A stretch of 64,000 bases of DNA from Streptococcus oralis (lineage in GTDB: Bacteria > Bacillota > Bacilli > Lactobacillales > Streptococcaceae). Within the stretch, counting starts at the first letter, position 1; every line of letters starts with the position of its first letter. The translations under genes were made by a program, and so were the position numbers. The notes beneath the pieces are model-generated. The model was not told the origin of the DNA. It did no database searches and saw only the letters and a list, made by a program, of their open reading frames with translations. The stretch lies in contig NZ_JUOS01000036.1 in NCBI RefSeq assembly GCF_001075875.1, positions 1 to 64,000 of the forward strand. Direction: 5' to 3'. Positions 41,045-50,288 of the stretch are shown here, one piece after another.

Positions 41045-41784
41045 TGAGTCAACCAATCCTTGAAATCAAACACCTCAAAAAATCCTACGGGCAAAACGAG
41101 GTCCTAAAAGATATCTCTCTCACTATTCACAAAGGTGAAGTGATTTCTATCATCGGTAGTTCTGGTAGCGGTAAATCAACCTTCCTACGTTCTATCAATC
41201 TTCTCGAAACACCAACTGAAGGTGAAATCCTTTATCACGGTGAAAATGTCCTCGAGAAAGGCTATAATCTCACTCACTATCGTGAAAAACTAGGTATGGT
41301 TTTCCAATCCTTTAACCTCTTTGAAAATCTCAATGTTCTTGAAAATACGATTGTTGCACAGACAACCGTTCTCAAACGTGAACGATCAGAAGCAGAGAAA
41401 ATTGCTAAAGAAAACCTTGAAAAAGTTGGAATGGGAGAGCGCTACTGGCAAGCTAAACCTAAGCAACTTTCAGGTGGTCAAAAGCAACGTGTCGCCATTG
41501 CTCGCGCACTTTCTATGAACCCTGATGCCATTCTCTTTGATGAGCCAACCTCAGCCCTTGATCCTGAAATGGTCGGTGAAGTTCTAAAAATCATGCAAGA
41601 ACTCGCTCAAGAAGGCTTAACAATGATCGTTGTAACCCACGAAATGGAATTTGCTCGTGACGTATCACACCGTGTCATATTTATGGACAAAGGTGTGATT
41701 GCAGAAGAAGGCAAACCTGAAGATTTATTTACAAATCCTAAAGAGGAACGTACAAGAGAATTTTTACAACGCTATTTAGGATAA
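41044..41784 (+). CDS. Amino-acid ABC transporter ATPase (GlnQ-like)
   Basis: A 246-residue ABC ATPase of the polar amino-acid uptake group. Walker [10 protein letters not shown] near residue 40, Q-loop [11 protein letters not shown] near 87, signature [15 protein letters not shown] near 140, Walker [13 protein letters not shown] near 162 and H-loop [12 protein letters not shown] near 197. It is coupled to the upstream fusion gene (TAATG overlap) and completes the transporter. Confidence 0.94.
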   Translation: MSQPILEIKHLKKSYGQNEVLKDISLTIHKGEVISIIGSSGSGKSTFLRSINLLETPTEGEILYHGENVLEKGYNLTHYREKLGMVFQSFNLFENLNVLENTIVAQTTVLKRERSEAEKIAKENLEKVGMGERYWQAKPKQLSGGQKQRVAIARALSMNPDAILFDEPTSALDPEMVGEVLKIMQELAQEGLTMIVVTHEMEFARDVSHRVIFMDKGVIAEEGKPEDLFTNPKEERTREFLQRYLG

Positions 41785-41887
41785 GACAAAAGCGGTTGAA
41801 TAAACCTATTAAACCAAGAGTTGTTTTCCTATTCAATCCCCAATCAACATTGAGTCAAAGGCTCATGAACATAAGAATATAAAAATC

Positions 41888-41920
41888 AAGGTCGGAGTTT
41901 TTTATCCCGACCTCTTTTTA
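41888..41920 (+). terminator. Terminator of the amino-acid transporter operon
   Basis: AGGTCGG and CCGACCT pair around a T-rich loop and are followed by CTTTTTA. Confidence 0.75.
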
Positions 41921-42105
41921 TATACTTTAAAAATCACTTTTATCCCTTCTTCTTTTTCCTGAGCAAGTAATGCTTGTAGCTCTCTTCCTAATCTTTTATT
42001 TGATTTTCATGAGTGAGATCACTCCTCTACTGTCAACCTAGTTCATTCTAACAGATAGATTTGTTTAGTAGGTCATAGTATGGCTATTTCGCCGTTCCAT
42101 AAATA
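41921..42105. other. Intergenic region with degenerate boxC-like sequence
   Basis: No gene is recognised. From about 41958 to 42020 the plus strand resembles a decayed boxC end: GAGCAA, then CTTCCTA, then TTTGATTTTCAT in the same order as in the BOX at 45866-46018. The similarity is partial. Confidence 0.35.
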
Positions 42106-42137
42106 AAAGCAGACCCTAATTAGAGTCTGCTTGTATC
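42106..42137 (-). terminator. Terminator of the small HTH-like gene
   Basis: AAGCAGACTCTAATTAGGGTCTGCTT on the minus strand forms a stem (AGCAGAC/GTCTGCT) followed by TTATTT. Confidence 0.75.
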
Positions 42138-42143
42138 CAAAGA

Positions 42144-42359
42144 TTAATCTTCAAATTTTTCATGATTTTTTTCATAGAAATCAATTAATCCAAGGGCTGT
42201 TTCAAAGGAAATATTTTTAACTTTTGCACGTCCTTGAGCTAGAGCAATGATAGACATTTCACGTGCATTCGTTTCTTTAGAAATACGATAACCAGTGATC
42301 TTCTTATCACGAACCCAGCTAACAACTGATTCTACTTTTTCAAAGTTAGTCTTAGCCAT
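42144..42359 (-). CDS. Small HTH-like protein of unknown function
   Basis: A 71-residue protein. The middle (VRDKKITGYRISKETN then MSIIALAQGRAKVKNISFET) has the spacing of an XRE/lambda-repressor-type helix-turn-helix, with a first helix before it and ETALGLIDFYEKNHE as a last helix. Good promoter, Shine-Dalgarno (AGGAG) and terminator make it a real single-gene unit. I cannot name it; a small DNA-binding regulator is the most likely reading. Confidence 0.7.
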   Translation of the reverse strand: MAKTNFEKVESVVSWVRDKKITGYRISKETNAREMSIIALAQGRAKVKNISFETALGLIDFYEKNHEKFED

Positions 42360-42392
42360 GTTTTTCTCCTATTTTATTCTTTACGATATTTA

Positions 42393-42421
42393 ATTGTATA
42401 CGTTTTTATGGCATTTGTCAA
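42393..42421 (-). promoter_or_regulatory. Promoter of the small HTH-like gene
   Basis: TTGACA (complement of 42416-42421), 17-bp spacer, TACAAT (complement of 42393-42398). Confidence 0.85.
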
Positions 42422-42464
42422 TAAAAAAACATATATCCAATCAAATAAGACGTTAAGATTACAT

Positions 42465-43361
42465 TTACTTAGCTTTCAAAGCCGATAATATATGGGTTCG
42501 TATATCTTCAACTCCGTTAGGATTTGCTGGTAAGAAAATTGTATTATTACCTTGTTTTTCTGCAAAATTATTCAATGTATCTAAATACTGGTTAGTTAAC
42601 AAGATTGACATGATTTGCTCTTCAGTTAATTCAACATTGGCTCCTTTTAACTCTTTAATAGAATCAGCAAGTCCATCAACAATTGCTTTTCGTTGCTCTG
42701 CGATCCCCACACCATGTAAGCGATCCTTTTCTGCCTCTGCTTCGGCCGCTGTTACGATCTTAATTTTATCTGCTTCGGCCAATTCTTGTGCTGCTACTCT
42801 CTTACGTTGAGCAGCATTGATTTCATTCATCGATTGCTTGACTTCCGCATCCGGCTCTACTTTGGTAATGAGCGTTTTGACGATAATGTACCCATACGTT
42901 GACATTTCTTCCGCTACTTGTTTTTGAACTTCTAATGCAATTTCATCCTTTTTCTCAAACAATTCATCCAAAGTTAACTTAGGAACTGATGAGCGCAATG
43001 CGTCTTCAATATAAGATTTGATTTGAGCCTCAGGTCTCATTAGTTTATAGTAAGCATCTGTAACATTTTGTTCATTTACTCGGTACTGTGTCGCAACATT
43101 CATCGTCACAAATACGTTATCTTGAGTCTTGGTTTCCACAACGATTTCACTTTGCAAGAGACGCAGTTGTACACGAGCTGCAATTTTATCAATTCCAAAT
43201 GGTGCTCTTAGGTGAATACCACTATTGCTCAATTTTTGATACTTACCAAATCGTTCAATGATAGCTACTGATTGTTGTCGAACAACATAGATTGAGCTCA
43301 TTAATATAGCTCCCACAATAAGCATTAGAATAATTAGAACAAGTATAACTTTTAAAACCAT
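42465..43361 (-). CDS. SPFH/band 7 membrane protein
   Basis: A 298-residue SPFH (stomatin/prohibitin/flotillin/HflK) protein. One N-terminal membrane segment (about 3-27) is followed by the band 7 domain (VRQQSVAIIERFGKYQK ... ITKVEPDAEVKQSM) and a charged coiled coil from about 175 (AAEAEAEKDRLHG). Such proteins form membrane-associated oligomers in lipid microdomains and influence membrane protein quality control. It has its own promoter and is separate from the ilv genes. Its exact streptococcal role is not known. Confidence 0.88.
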   Translation of the reverse strand: MVLKVILVLIILMLIVGAILMSSIYVVRQQSVAIIERFGKYQKLSNSGIHLRAPFGIDKIAARVQLRLLQSEIVVETKTQDNVFVTMNVATQYRVNEQNVTDAYYKLMRPEAQIKSYIEDALRSSVPKLTLDELFEKKDEIALEVQKQVAEEMSTYGYIIVKTLITKVEPDAEVKQSMNEINAAQRKRVAAQELAEADKIKIVTAAEAEAEKDRLHGVGIAEQRKAIVDGLADSIKELKGANVELTEEQIMSILLTNQYLDTLNNFAEKQGNNTIFLPANPNGVEDIRTHILSALKAK

Positions 43362-43387
43362 GGGAATCTCCCCCTTTCTTCACTTAC

Positions 43388-43416
43388 ATTATAGCACTAG
43401 TAAATAGGTTAGGCAA
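43388..43416 (-). promoter_or_regulatory. Promoter of the SPFH gene
   Basis: TTGCCT (complement of 43411-43416), 17-bp spacer, TATAAT (complement of 43388-43393). Confidence 0.75.
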
Positions 43417-43443
43417 ATAATATGATAAAAATTTCATAGCATA

Positions 43444-44694
43444 TTAAACAAGCATATTATATAGGGTCTCATTCCCATTCAAGTTAATATAAGACGGGTC
43501 GAATTTTTCCATCCGGTGAATCAATCCAGCATAATCATGTTTATCAGCAAGTGCAATCCCTATTAGTACTGGACCAGTTCCCTTGCTAGCTCGTTTGATA
43601 TATTCAAAACGAGTAATATCATCATGAGGTCCTAAGATATCATTTACAAACTCTCGAAGTGCTCCCGGACGTTGTGGGAAATTCACTACAAAGTAATGCT
43701 TGATACCATCATAAATCAAGGCACGTTCTTCCATCTCTGGCATACGGTTGATGTCATTATTCCCTCCAGAAATGATACAACAAATAGTCTTGCCTTTAAT
43801 ATAATCGGATAATACTTCTAGAGCTGCAACACTAGCAGCACCCGCAGGTTCTGCTACGATACCTTGTTTAGAGTAGAGATCAATTAAGGTCTCAGAAATC
43901 AAGCCTTCATTTACTCCGATAAGAGTTTCTACATGTTTGCGTGTTGCTTCATAGGTCAACTGTCCTACCTTTTGCACTGCAATTCCATCCGCAAACTTAT
44001 CAATTTCTTTAAGTTTAACCGGTCCTCCAGCTTCAAAGGCAGCCTTCATAGAACGAGCACCTTCAGCCTCTACTCCAATGACCTCAATCTGAGAATTTGT
44101 TTCTTTAATATAAGTAGAAACACCTGAAATGAGGCCTCCACCTCCAACAGGTACCAAGACAGTATCAAAATCAATAGATTCTTTACGAGCTTCTTCTAAA
44201 ATTTCATAGGCTACCGTACCCTGACCAGCTTGAACATAGGGATCATCAAAGGGATCAATAAAAGTACGATTTTCAGCTACAGTAAAGTCTTGAGCAGCCT
44301 TGGCTGAAGCATCAAAAGTATCCCCTACTAATTTGATCGTAACAAAATCTCCTCCAAAGAAACGGACCTGACCAATTTTCTGTTGAGGTGTCGTAATTGG
44401 CATAAAGATTGTTGCAGGGATCTTCATCTCATTACATGTGTAGGCAACTCCTTGAGCGTGATTTCCCGCCGAAGCACACACTACACCACGTTCACGCTCC
44501 TCTTTTGTCAATTGCGAAATAGCGTAATAAGCTCCACGAATTTTAAAAGAACGGACACGTTGAGCATTTTCCTTCTTAAGATAAATTTTCGCTCCGTATT
44601 TTTCTGATAAATAATGATCGTAGTCAAGTGGAGTATTGGCTACTACACCACTCAAAACCTTGTGGGCTTTCACCACATCTTTTGCACTTAGCAT
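43444..44694 (-). CDS. ilvA: Threonine ammonia-lyase (biosynthetic)
   Basis: A 416-residue PLP enzyme deaminating threonine to 2-oxobutanoate, the first step of isoleucine synthesis. The PLP lysine is Lys51 in RSFKIRGAYYA; SAGNHAQGVAY near residue 75 and the glycine loop VPVGGGGLISG near 177 bind the cofactor. After about residue 325 there is a single ACT-like regulatory domain (YFVVNFPQRPGALREFVNDI), which makes it shorter than the E. coli enzyme. It follows ilvC, but a terminator-like hairpin lies between them. Confidence 0.95.
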   Translation of the reverse strand: MLSAKDVVKAHKVLSGVVANTPLDYDHYLSEKYGAKIYLKKENAQRVRSFKIRGAYYAISQLTKEERERGVVCASAGNHAQGVAYTCNEMKIPATIFMPITTPQQKIGQVRFFGGDFVTIKLVGDTFDASAKAAQDFTVAENRTFIDPFDDPYVQAGQGTVAYEILEEARKESIDFDTVLVPVGGGGLISGVSTYIKETNSQIEVIGVEAEGARSMKAAFEAGGPVKLKEIDKFADGIAVQKVGQLTYEATRKHVETLIGVNEGLISETLIDLYSKQGIVAEPAGAASVAALEVLSDYIKGKTICCIISGGNNDINRMPEMEERALIYDGIKHYFVVNFPQRPGALREFVNDILGPHDDITRFEYIKRASKGTGPVLIGIALADKHDYAGLIHRMEKFDPSYINLNGNETLYNMLV

Positions 44695-44720
44695 AATCTC
44701 CTCCTAGATGAGTTTTCAAG

Positions 44721-44755
44721 ATAAAAAGCGAGTTAGGTTCCCCCCAACTCGCCTT
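44721..44755 (-). terminator. Terminator between ilvC and ilvA
   Basis: On the minus strand GGCGAGTT and AACTCGC pair around GGGGGGAACCT and are followed by TTTTTAT. It should stop or lower transcription from ilvC into ilvA. Confidence 0.75.
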
Positions 44756-44774
44756 CTGTTTATATTCTTAAAAA

Positions 44775-45830
<1,056 letters not shown>

Positions 45831-45865
45831 TTAGGCTAGTTTAACAAATTTAAGTTGGATTCTTT

Positions 45866-46018
45866 TACTCAATGAAAATCAAAGAGCAAACTAGGAAGCT
45901 AGCTGTAGGTTGCTCAAAGCACTGCTTTGAGGTTGTAAATAAGACTGACGAAGTCAGTAACATATACCTACGGCAAAGCGACGCTAACGTAGTTTGAATT
46001 TGATTTACGAAGAGTATT
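45866..46018 (-). repeat. Complete BOX element (boxA-boxB-boxC)
   Basis: About 153 bp. Reading the minus strand from 46018: boxA with TACTCTTCG and the CTACGGCAAGGCGACGCTGACG-like core (here CGTTAGCGTCGCTTTGCCGT, complement of 45970-45990), one boxB with GACTTCGTC, and boxC ending CTTTGATTTTCATTGAGT. The length fits one copy each of A, B and C. It fills most of the gap between ilvN and ilvC, and its boxA end abuts the ilvN stop codon. BOX elements form stable RNA structures and can alter expression of adjacent genes. Confidence 0.93.
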
Positions 46019-46493
46019 AGTCGCGGGTAAATCCAGTTGCACCCGTACGAGCGATATTCTTAATACCGTAAGGTCGAATGACTCGAATCAAAGCTTCACT
46101 CTTTTCTGCATTCCCAGTCATCTGAATGGTAATGGAACTTGGAGCTACATCGACTACTGTTGCACGGAAAGGTTGGATAATAGCCAAAATTTCTGCACGT
46201 TTTTCAGCAGGCGCTGAAACCTTTATAAGAATTACTTCTCGTTCTAAGTGGGGCTGATCCGTAATATCACGAATACGAATTACATCAATCTGACGATTAA
46301 GTTGTTTGATGATTTGCTCCACCTCATCATGTGAGGCAACATCGATGATAATGGTAATCCGTGATACGTTAGGATTTTCCGTTGCGCCAACAGAAATGCT
46401 TTCGATATTGACTTGGCGTCTCGATAAGACTCCTGTGAAGCGATTGAGAACACCTGAACGGTTTTGAAGTTTGGCTGTTAACATTCTACGCAT
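46017..46493 (-). CDS. ilvN: Acetolactate synthase small (regulatory) subunit
   Basis: A 158-residue regulatory subunit with an N-terminal ACT domain (MLTAKLQNRSGVLNRFTGVL) and a C-terminal domain (REVILIKVSAPAEKRAEI). It confers valine feedback on the large subunit. Overlaps ilvB by 8 nt. The BOX element begins right at its stop codon, and the C-terminus is normal, so the gene is intact. Confidence 0.95.
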   Translation of the reverse strand: MRRMLTAKLQNRSGVLNRFTGVLSRRQVNIESISVGATENPNVSRITIIIDVASHDEVEQIIKQLNRQIDVIRIRDITDQPHLEREVILIKVSAPAEKRAEILAIIQPFRATVVDVAPSSITIQMTGNAEKSEALIRVIRPYGIKNIARTGATGFTRD

Positions 46494-48186
46494 TAAACTT
46501 CACCCCCAACATCTCATGATTACTCTTACCAGCTGGTACCATCGGTAAAACATGTTCTTTCCGAGAAATGTCTACTTCGATGAACATTGGTTCATCTTCC
46601 ATGATGACTTCCAAATCCTTCTCAAGAGTTTCAGGATTATCAAACTTATAATTCTTAATTCCATAGGCTTGAGCCATCAATTGGAAATCTGGAAGGCTAT
46701 CAAAGACTGACTCTGATGTTCGACCATCGTAGAAGGCTTCTTGCCATTGACGAACCATCCCAAGTGAATGGTTATTAAGCATGATGACCTTGATTGGAAT
46801 CTTGTAGATATTCAAGATTGCCAATTCCTGATTAGTCATCTGGAAACCACCGTCTCCGACAAAGAGAACAACTTCTTTATCTGGATTAGCAATCTTAGCA
46901 CCAATAGCTGCTGGGACTCCGAATCCCATGGTTCCTAGACCACCTGATGTTACCAATTGACGCTCGTTTTGGTAAGGATAATATTGAGCCGTCCACATTT
47001 GGTGTTGTCCAACGTCTGTTACGACAATGGCATCGCCATTGGTCAACTCACCAACGCGTTCAATAACTGCTTGAGGTTGAACCACACGTTCTTTCTTATC
47101 ATAAGAACGAACACGATTCTTATCTTTGGTAACTTTTTCAATCCACTTTTCAGTATTGTTACGAACGATTGGCTCAGCTAGTAACTGCTGCAAAGCCTTT
47201 TTCGCATCACCGACAACTGGAATATCAACTGCGATAATCTTACCAATCTCTGCAGGATCGATATCAATATGTGCTACTTTTGCATTCTTAGCAAAGGTTT
47301 TAGGATTTCCAGTCAAACGGTCATCAAAGCGACAACCAATAGAAATCATAAAATCAGCCTCAGTCATGGCAATATTTGCTGCAAAGGAACCATGCATTCC
47401 ACCCATTCCCAAAAACAGTGGATGGCTAGTTGCAATTGTTCCCTGTCCCAAAAGACTTGTCACAACTGGAATTTGATAACGCTCTGCAAATTCATTTAAC
47501 TCTGCTGCAGCCTCAGCGTAACTAATCCCACCCCCAGCTAGCAAGACTGGTTTTTTAGCCTTAGACAATTGTTTCAAGATTTTCTTGATTTGCATATCAT
47601 TTGGCTCAAGTGTTGGCTGATAACTTGGTAAATCTATCTCTGGAGAGTAAATGAAGTCTGTCTCAAGCGCAGAAACATCTTTTGGTAGGTCAATGACGAC
47701 TGGCCCTGGACGACCTGTAGTCGCAATATGCACAGCTTCTGTAATAATTCGCGGAATATCCGCAGTTTCTCGAACCTGATAATTGTACTTAGTGATTGGC
47801 ATGGTGATACCAACGATATCAGCTTCTTGAAAGGCATCCTTACCGATTCCCGCTCTTGCAACTTGTCCTGTGAAGACCAAAAGGGGAACACTATCGCTCA
47901 TAGCATCTGCGATCCCTGTAATGGCATTTGTAGCTCCTGGTCCGCTTGTGACGACTGCAACACCCAGTTTTCCTGTTGACTTAGCATAACCTTCAGCTTC
48001 GTGAAGACAGCCCTGCTCATGGCGACCTAGAATATGGCGGATTCCCTTAAAATTATAAATAGCATCATATAAAGGAAGTACTGCTCCACCAGGATAACCA
48101 AAAATCGTGTCGATTCCTAAGTCGCGAAGTGTTTCCAAAACAAGATCCGATCCCGTCTTAGGTGAGTCTAAAATGATTTTCTCCAT
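46486..48186 (-). CDS. ilvB: Acetolactate synthase large (catalytic) subunit
   Basis: A 566-residue ThDP enzyme condensing pyruvate with pyruvate or 2-oxobutanoate. The catalytic glutamate is in LGRHEQGCLHEAEGYA near residue 60; the ThDP motif VVLFVGDGGFQMTNQELA is near 440; FAD and central domains lie between. First gene of ilvBN-C, with a promoter and a CodY-like box upstream. No T-box or leader peptide rich in Ile/Val/Leu is visible in the 210-nt leader region. Confidence 0.97.
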   Translation of the reverse strand: MEKIILDSPKTGSDLVLETLRDLGIDTIFGYPGGAVLPLYDAIYNFKGIRHILGRHEQGCLHEAEGYAKSTGKLGVAVVTSGPGATNAITGIADAMSDSVPLLVFTGQVARAGIGKDAFQEADIVGITMPITKYNYQVRETADIPRIITEAVHIATTGRPGPVVIDLPKDVSALETDFIYSPEIDLPSYQPTLEPNDMQIKKILKQLSKAKKPVLLAGGGISYAEAAAELNEFAERYQIPVVTSLLGQGTIATSHPLFLGMGGMHGSFAANIAMTEADFMISIGCRFDDRLTGNPKTFAKNAKVAHIDIDPAEIGKIIAVDIPVVGDAKKALQQLLAEPIVRNNTEKWIEKVTKDKNRVRSYDKKERVVQPQAVIERVGELTNGDAIVVTDVGQHQMWTAQYYPYQNERQLVTSGGLGTMGFGVPAAIGAKIANPDKEVVLFVGDGGFQMTNQELAILNIYKIPIKVIMLNNHSLGMVRQWQEAFYDGRTSESVFDSLPDFQLMAQAYGIKNYKFDNPETLEKDLEVIMEDEPMFIEVDISRKEHVLPMVPAGKSNHEMLGVKFNA

Positions 48187-48224
48187 CGTTCCCCTTTCTC
48201 TTCTCTTAAAAATAGCTTGTTACT

Positions 48225-48252
48225 ATCATACCATTTTTTCAAAAATTTTCAA
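48225..48252 (-). promoter_or_regulatory. ilvBN promoter
   Basis: TTGAAA (complement of 48247-48252), 16-bp spacer with TGG extension, TATGAT (complement of 48225-48230). Confidence 0.7.
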
Positions 48253-48264
48253 GAGAAAAGAGCA

Positions 48265-48279
48265 AATTTTCTGAATTTT
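48265..48279. promoter_or_regulatory. CodY-like box upstream of ilvB
   Basis: AATTTTCTGAATTTT matches the CodY consensus at 13 of 15 positions, 12 bp upstream of the -35. CodY is the usual branched-chain amino-acid-responsive regulator of ilv genes in streptococci. Confidence 0.65.
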
Positions 48280-48343
48280 CTATCTAGATACTTTACAATA
48301 TCAAATAGATTAGAAAGTTTATACGTATTTTTATTTTTTTAAT

Positions 48344-48382
48344 AGAAAAAAGGTTGAGACAGACTTGTCTTCAACCTTTCAT
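48344..48382 (-). terminator. Terminator of rplK-rplA
   Basis: AAGGTTGA and TCAACCTT pair with an internal GACA/TGTC helix and are followed by TTTTCT on the minus strand. Confidence 0.8.
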
Positions 48383-48398
48383 ATTAAATCATTACTAA

Positions 48399-49088
48399 TT
48401 AAAGTGAGTTAACGTCAACCTTGATACCAACACCTTGAGTAGTTGTGATTGTCAAGCTTGTTACGTAAGTTCCTTTAGCAGTAGCTGGTTTAGCTTTTTG
48501 GATTGTTTCGTTGAATGCTTTGAAGTTTTCAACCAACTTGTCAGCTTCAAATGAAACTTTACCGATGATCGCTTGTACGATACCTGCACGGTCTGCACGG
48601 TAAGTGATTTTACCACCTTTAGACTCTTCAACTGCTTTAGCAACATCCATTGTTACAGTACCAGTTTTAGGGTTTGGCATCAAGTTACGAGGTCCAAGGA
48701 CACGTCCAAGACGTCCAACAAGAGCCATCATGTCAGGTGTAGCGATAACTACGTCGAAGTCCAACCAACCGTCGTTGATTTTAGCAACAAGGTCATCTTC
48801 ACCAACGAAGTCTGCACCAGCAGCTTTTGCTTCTTCAGCTTTTGCACCACGTGCAAATACAAGAACGCGAGCTGTTTTACCAGTACCGTTTGGCAATACC
48901 ATTGCTCCACGGATTTGTTGGTCAGCTTTTTTAACGTCAATGTTCAAGTTGTAAGCAACTTCTACAGTTGCATCAAATTTTGCAAAGTTAGTTTCTTTTG
49001 CAAGAGCTACAGCTTCTTCTACGCTGTATGCTTTTGTGCTGTCGATCTTTTCAAGAGCAGCACGAAGTTGTTTGCTTTTTTTAGCCAT
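48399..49088 (-). CDS. rplA: 50S ribosomal protein L1
   Basis: A 229-residue L1, forming the L1 stalk on 23S rRNA and acting as a translational repressor of its own operon. The signature [26 protein letters not shown]-type block is present (here [20 protein letters not shown] near residue 120). Second gene after rplK, 96 nt downstream; the gap holds an L1-type binding site (49107-49133). Confidence 0.97.
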   Translation of the reverse strand: MAKKSKQLRAALEKIDSTKAYSVEEAVALAKETNFAKFDATVEVAYNLNIDVKKADQQIRGAMVLPNGTGKTARVLVFARGAKAEEAKAAGADFVGEDDLVAKINDGWLDFDVVIATPDMMALVGRLGRVLGPRNLMPNPKTGTVTMDVAKAVEESKGGKITYRADRAGIVQAIIGKVSFEADKLVENFKAFNETIQKAKPATAKGTYVTSLTITTTQGVGIKVDVNSL

Positions 49089-49106
49089 TTTCTATTCTCC
49101 TTGTAA

Positions 49107-49133
49107 GTGGTTCAATCGATTTTCATCTCCCAC
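49107..49133 (-). promoter_or_regulatory. L1-type operator between rplK and rplA
   Basis: On the minus strand GTGGGAG at one end and AACCAC at the other flank GATGAAAATC, imitating the L1 binding site of 23S rRNA: a GUGG/CCAC helix, an asymmetric loop and a second short helix. It sits 18 nt upstream of the rplA start and would allow L1 to block translation. Confidence 0.6.
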
Positions 49134-49184
49134 GTCACTTCTCGAAATGATGAAGTCTTGCGGGTTATATAGGGATGTTATTGA

Positions 49185-49610
49185 TTAGTCAACAACAGTG
49201 AATCCCATAGAACGAGCAGTACCTTCGATCATACGCATTGCAGACTCAATGTTTGCAGCGTTCAAATCTGGCATCTTAGTTTCTGCAATTTCTTGCACTT
49301 GTGCACGAGTAACTGTAGCAACCTTAGTTTTGTTAGGTGTACCTGATCCTTTTTCAACACCTGCAGCTTTTTTCAAAAGAACAGCAGCTGGTGGTGTTTT
49401 TGTAACGAAAGTAAATGATTTGTCTTCGTATACTGAGATAACAACTGGAATGATCATACCAGCTTGGTCAGCAGTACGAGCGTTGAACTCTTTTGTGAAT
49501 CCCATGATGTTGATACCAGCTTGACCAAGAGCAGGTCCAACTGGTGGAGCTGGTGTAGCTTTACCAGCAGGGATTTGCAATTTTACAAGTTTTTCGACTT
49601 TTTTAGCCAT
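49185..49610 (-). CDS. rplK: 50S ribosomal protein L11
   Basis: A 141-residue L11, part of the GTPase-associated centre with 23S rRNA helices 43-44. The N-terminal domain contains [20 protein letters not shown] (proline-rich, conserved) and the C-terminal RNA-binding domain ends [12 protein letters not shown]. The start has GGAGGA upstream. The gene precedes rplA as usual. Confidence 0.97.
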   Translation of the reverse strand: MAKKVEKLVKLQIPAGKATPAPPVGPALGQAGINIMGFTKEFNARTADQAGMIIPVVISVYEDKSFTFVTKTPPAAVLLKKAAGVEKGSGTPNKTKVATVTRAQVQEIAETKMPDLNAANIESAMRMIEGTARSMGFTVVD

Positions 49611-49626
49611 TTTTAAATCCTCCTTT

Positions 49627-49663
49627 GTGGTTTTGGCGGTAATTAGAGATTTTTACCTCCCAC
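49627..49663 (-). promoter_or_regulatory. L1-type operator in rplK leader
   Basis: On the minus strand the leader runs GTGGGAG, TAAAAATC, then a longer insert with its own short helix (GGTAA/TTACC), then AACCAC, ending just before the Shine-Dalgarno. Ends and internal TAAAAATC match the site before rplA, suggesting a second L1 binding site. Confidence 0.55.
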
Positions 49664-49688
49664 AAGTATGCTTTACACATACCCATCT

Positions 49689-49716
49689 ATTATACACTAT
49701 TTTTAAAAAAATGCAA
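49689..49716 (-). promoter_or_regulatory. rplK-rplA promoter
   Basis: TTGCAT (complement of 49711-49716), 16-bp spacer, TATAAT (complement of 49689-49694). Confidence 0.8.
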
Positions 49717-49802
49717 GAGAAATTTTTATTTTTGACACTTCTTTATGTTACACTTTTTTGGTGCAATTAATCTTCAAAATCTTCTACCATGATGGAAAGA
49801 AT

Positions 49803-50288
49803 TCATTCGCTCAAAGTCAGTACAAAACTCAAGCCCTTTTCAGTAGCACCGCTTTCCACAAAACCAAGAGACTCAAAACATCTTATAGAGGTACGATTGA
49901 AAGTGTAGATTTCTTGAACGTTCAATTTTTTCCACCCCTTTTGCCGAGCTAGATCAATCAAAGTCTTCAATACCTTGCGTCCAAGTCCCTGATGTTGATA
50001 AGTCGGATTGCCAATCACAATAGGAAGATTCTCCTGAGATAAGGTTACATCCCCAATTGGAAGCCACTCTCCCTTTTCTCGAAACTCAATCCAGAACAAA
50101 TGCCCGTAACTCTCTAAATAGGAATACATAGCATTTAATTTTTCTGAACTATAAGGTATTCTAATACCGTCTACAAGTTCCACCAAATCCACATCTTGAT
50201 ACCAGGCCAAAGCTGCATCCTGATGATCTGCTAAAAAATAGGGAACTAAACGTAAGGAATCATCTATCTGAATGATTTTTGTCATCAT
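49803..50288 (-). CDS. GNAT-family N-acetyltransferase
   Basis: A 161-residue acetyltransferase. The acetyl-CoA pyrophosphate loop is in YQHQGLGRKVLKTLIDLARQ (Q-x-x-G-x-G/R) near residue 105, followed by NVQEIYTFNRTSIRCFESLGF, a typical strand 5 and NxxSxxxYxxxGF-like end. The substrate is unknown; the layout resembles small-molecule or protein acetylases of the RimJ/L group. Its start lies 29 nt inside the upstream ParB-like gene, so translation is coupled and the two proteins probably work together. Confidence 0.85.
   Translation of the reverse strand: MMTKIIQIDDSLRLVPYFLADHQDAALAWYQDVDLVELVDGIRIPYSSEKLNAMYSYLESYGHLFWIEFREKGEWLPIGDVTLSQENLPIVIGNPTYQHQGLGRKVLKTLIDLARQKGWKKLNVQEIYTFNRTSIRCFESLGFVESGATEKGLSFVLTLSE

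Noticed and set aside
41960-42020. Minus-strand frame reading LGRELQALLAQEKEEG without a start.
   Set aside because: It is preceded by an in-frame stop and has no start; the segment is better explained as a decayed boxC-like repeat, though neither reading is strong.
48187-48398. ilvB upstream region searched for a T-box or leader-peptide attenuator.
   Set aside because: No T-box sequence, specifier loop or run of Ile/Val/Leu codons was found; only the promoter and CodY-like box stand out.
48573-49106. Long plus-strand frame antisense to rplA.
   Set aside because: It is a mirror of the strongly biased codon use of a ribosomal protein gene and lacks a start signal.
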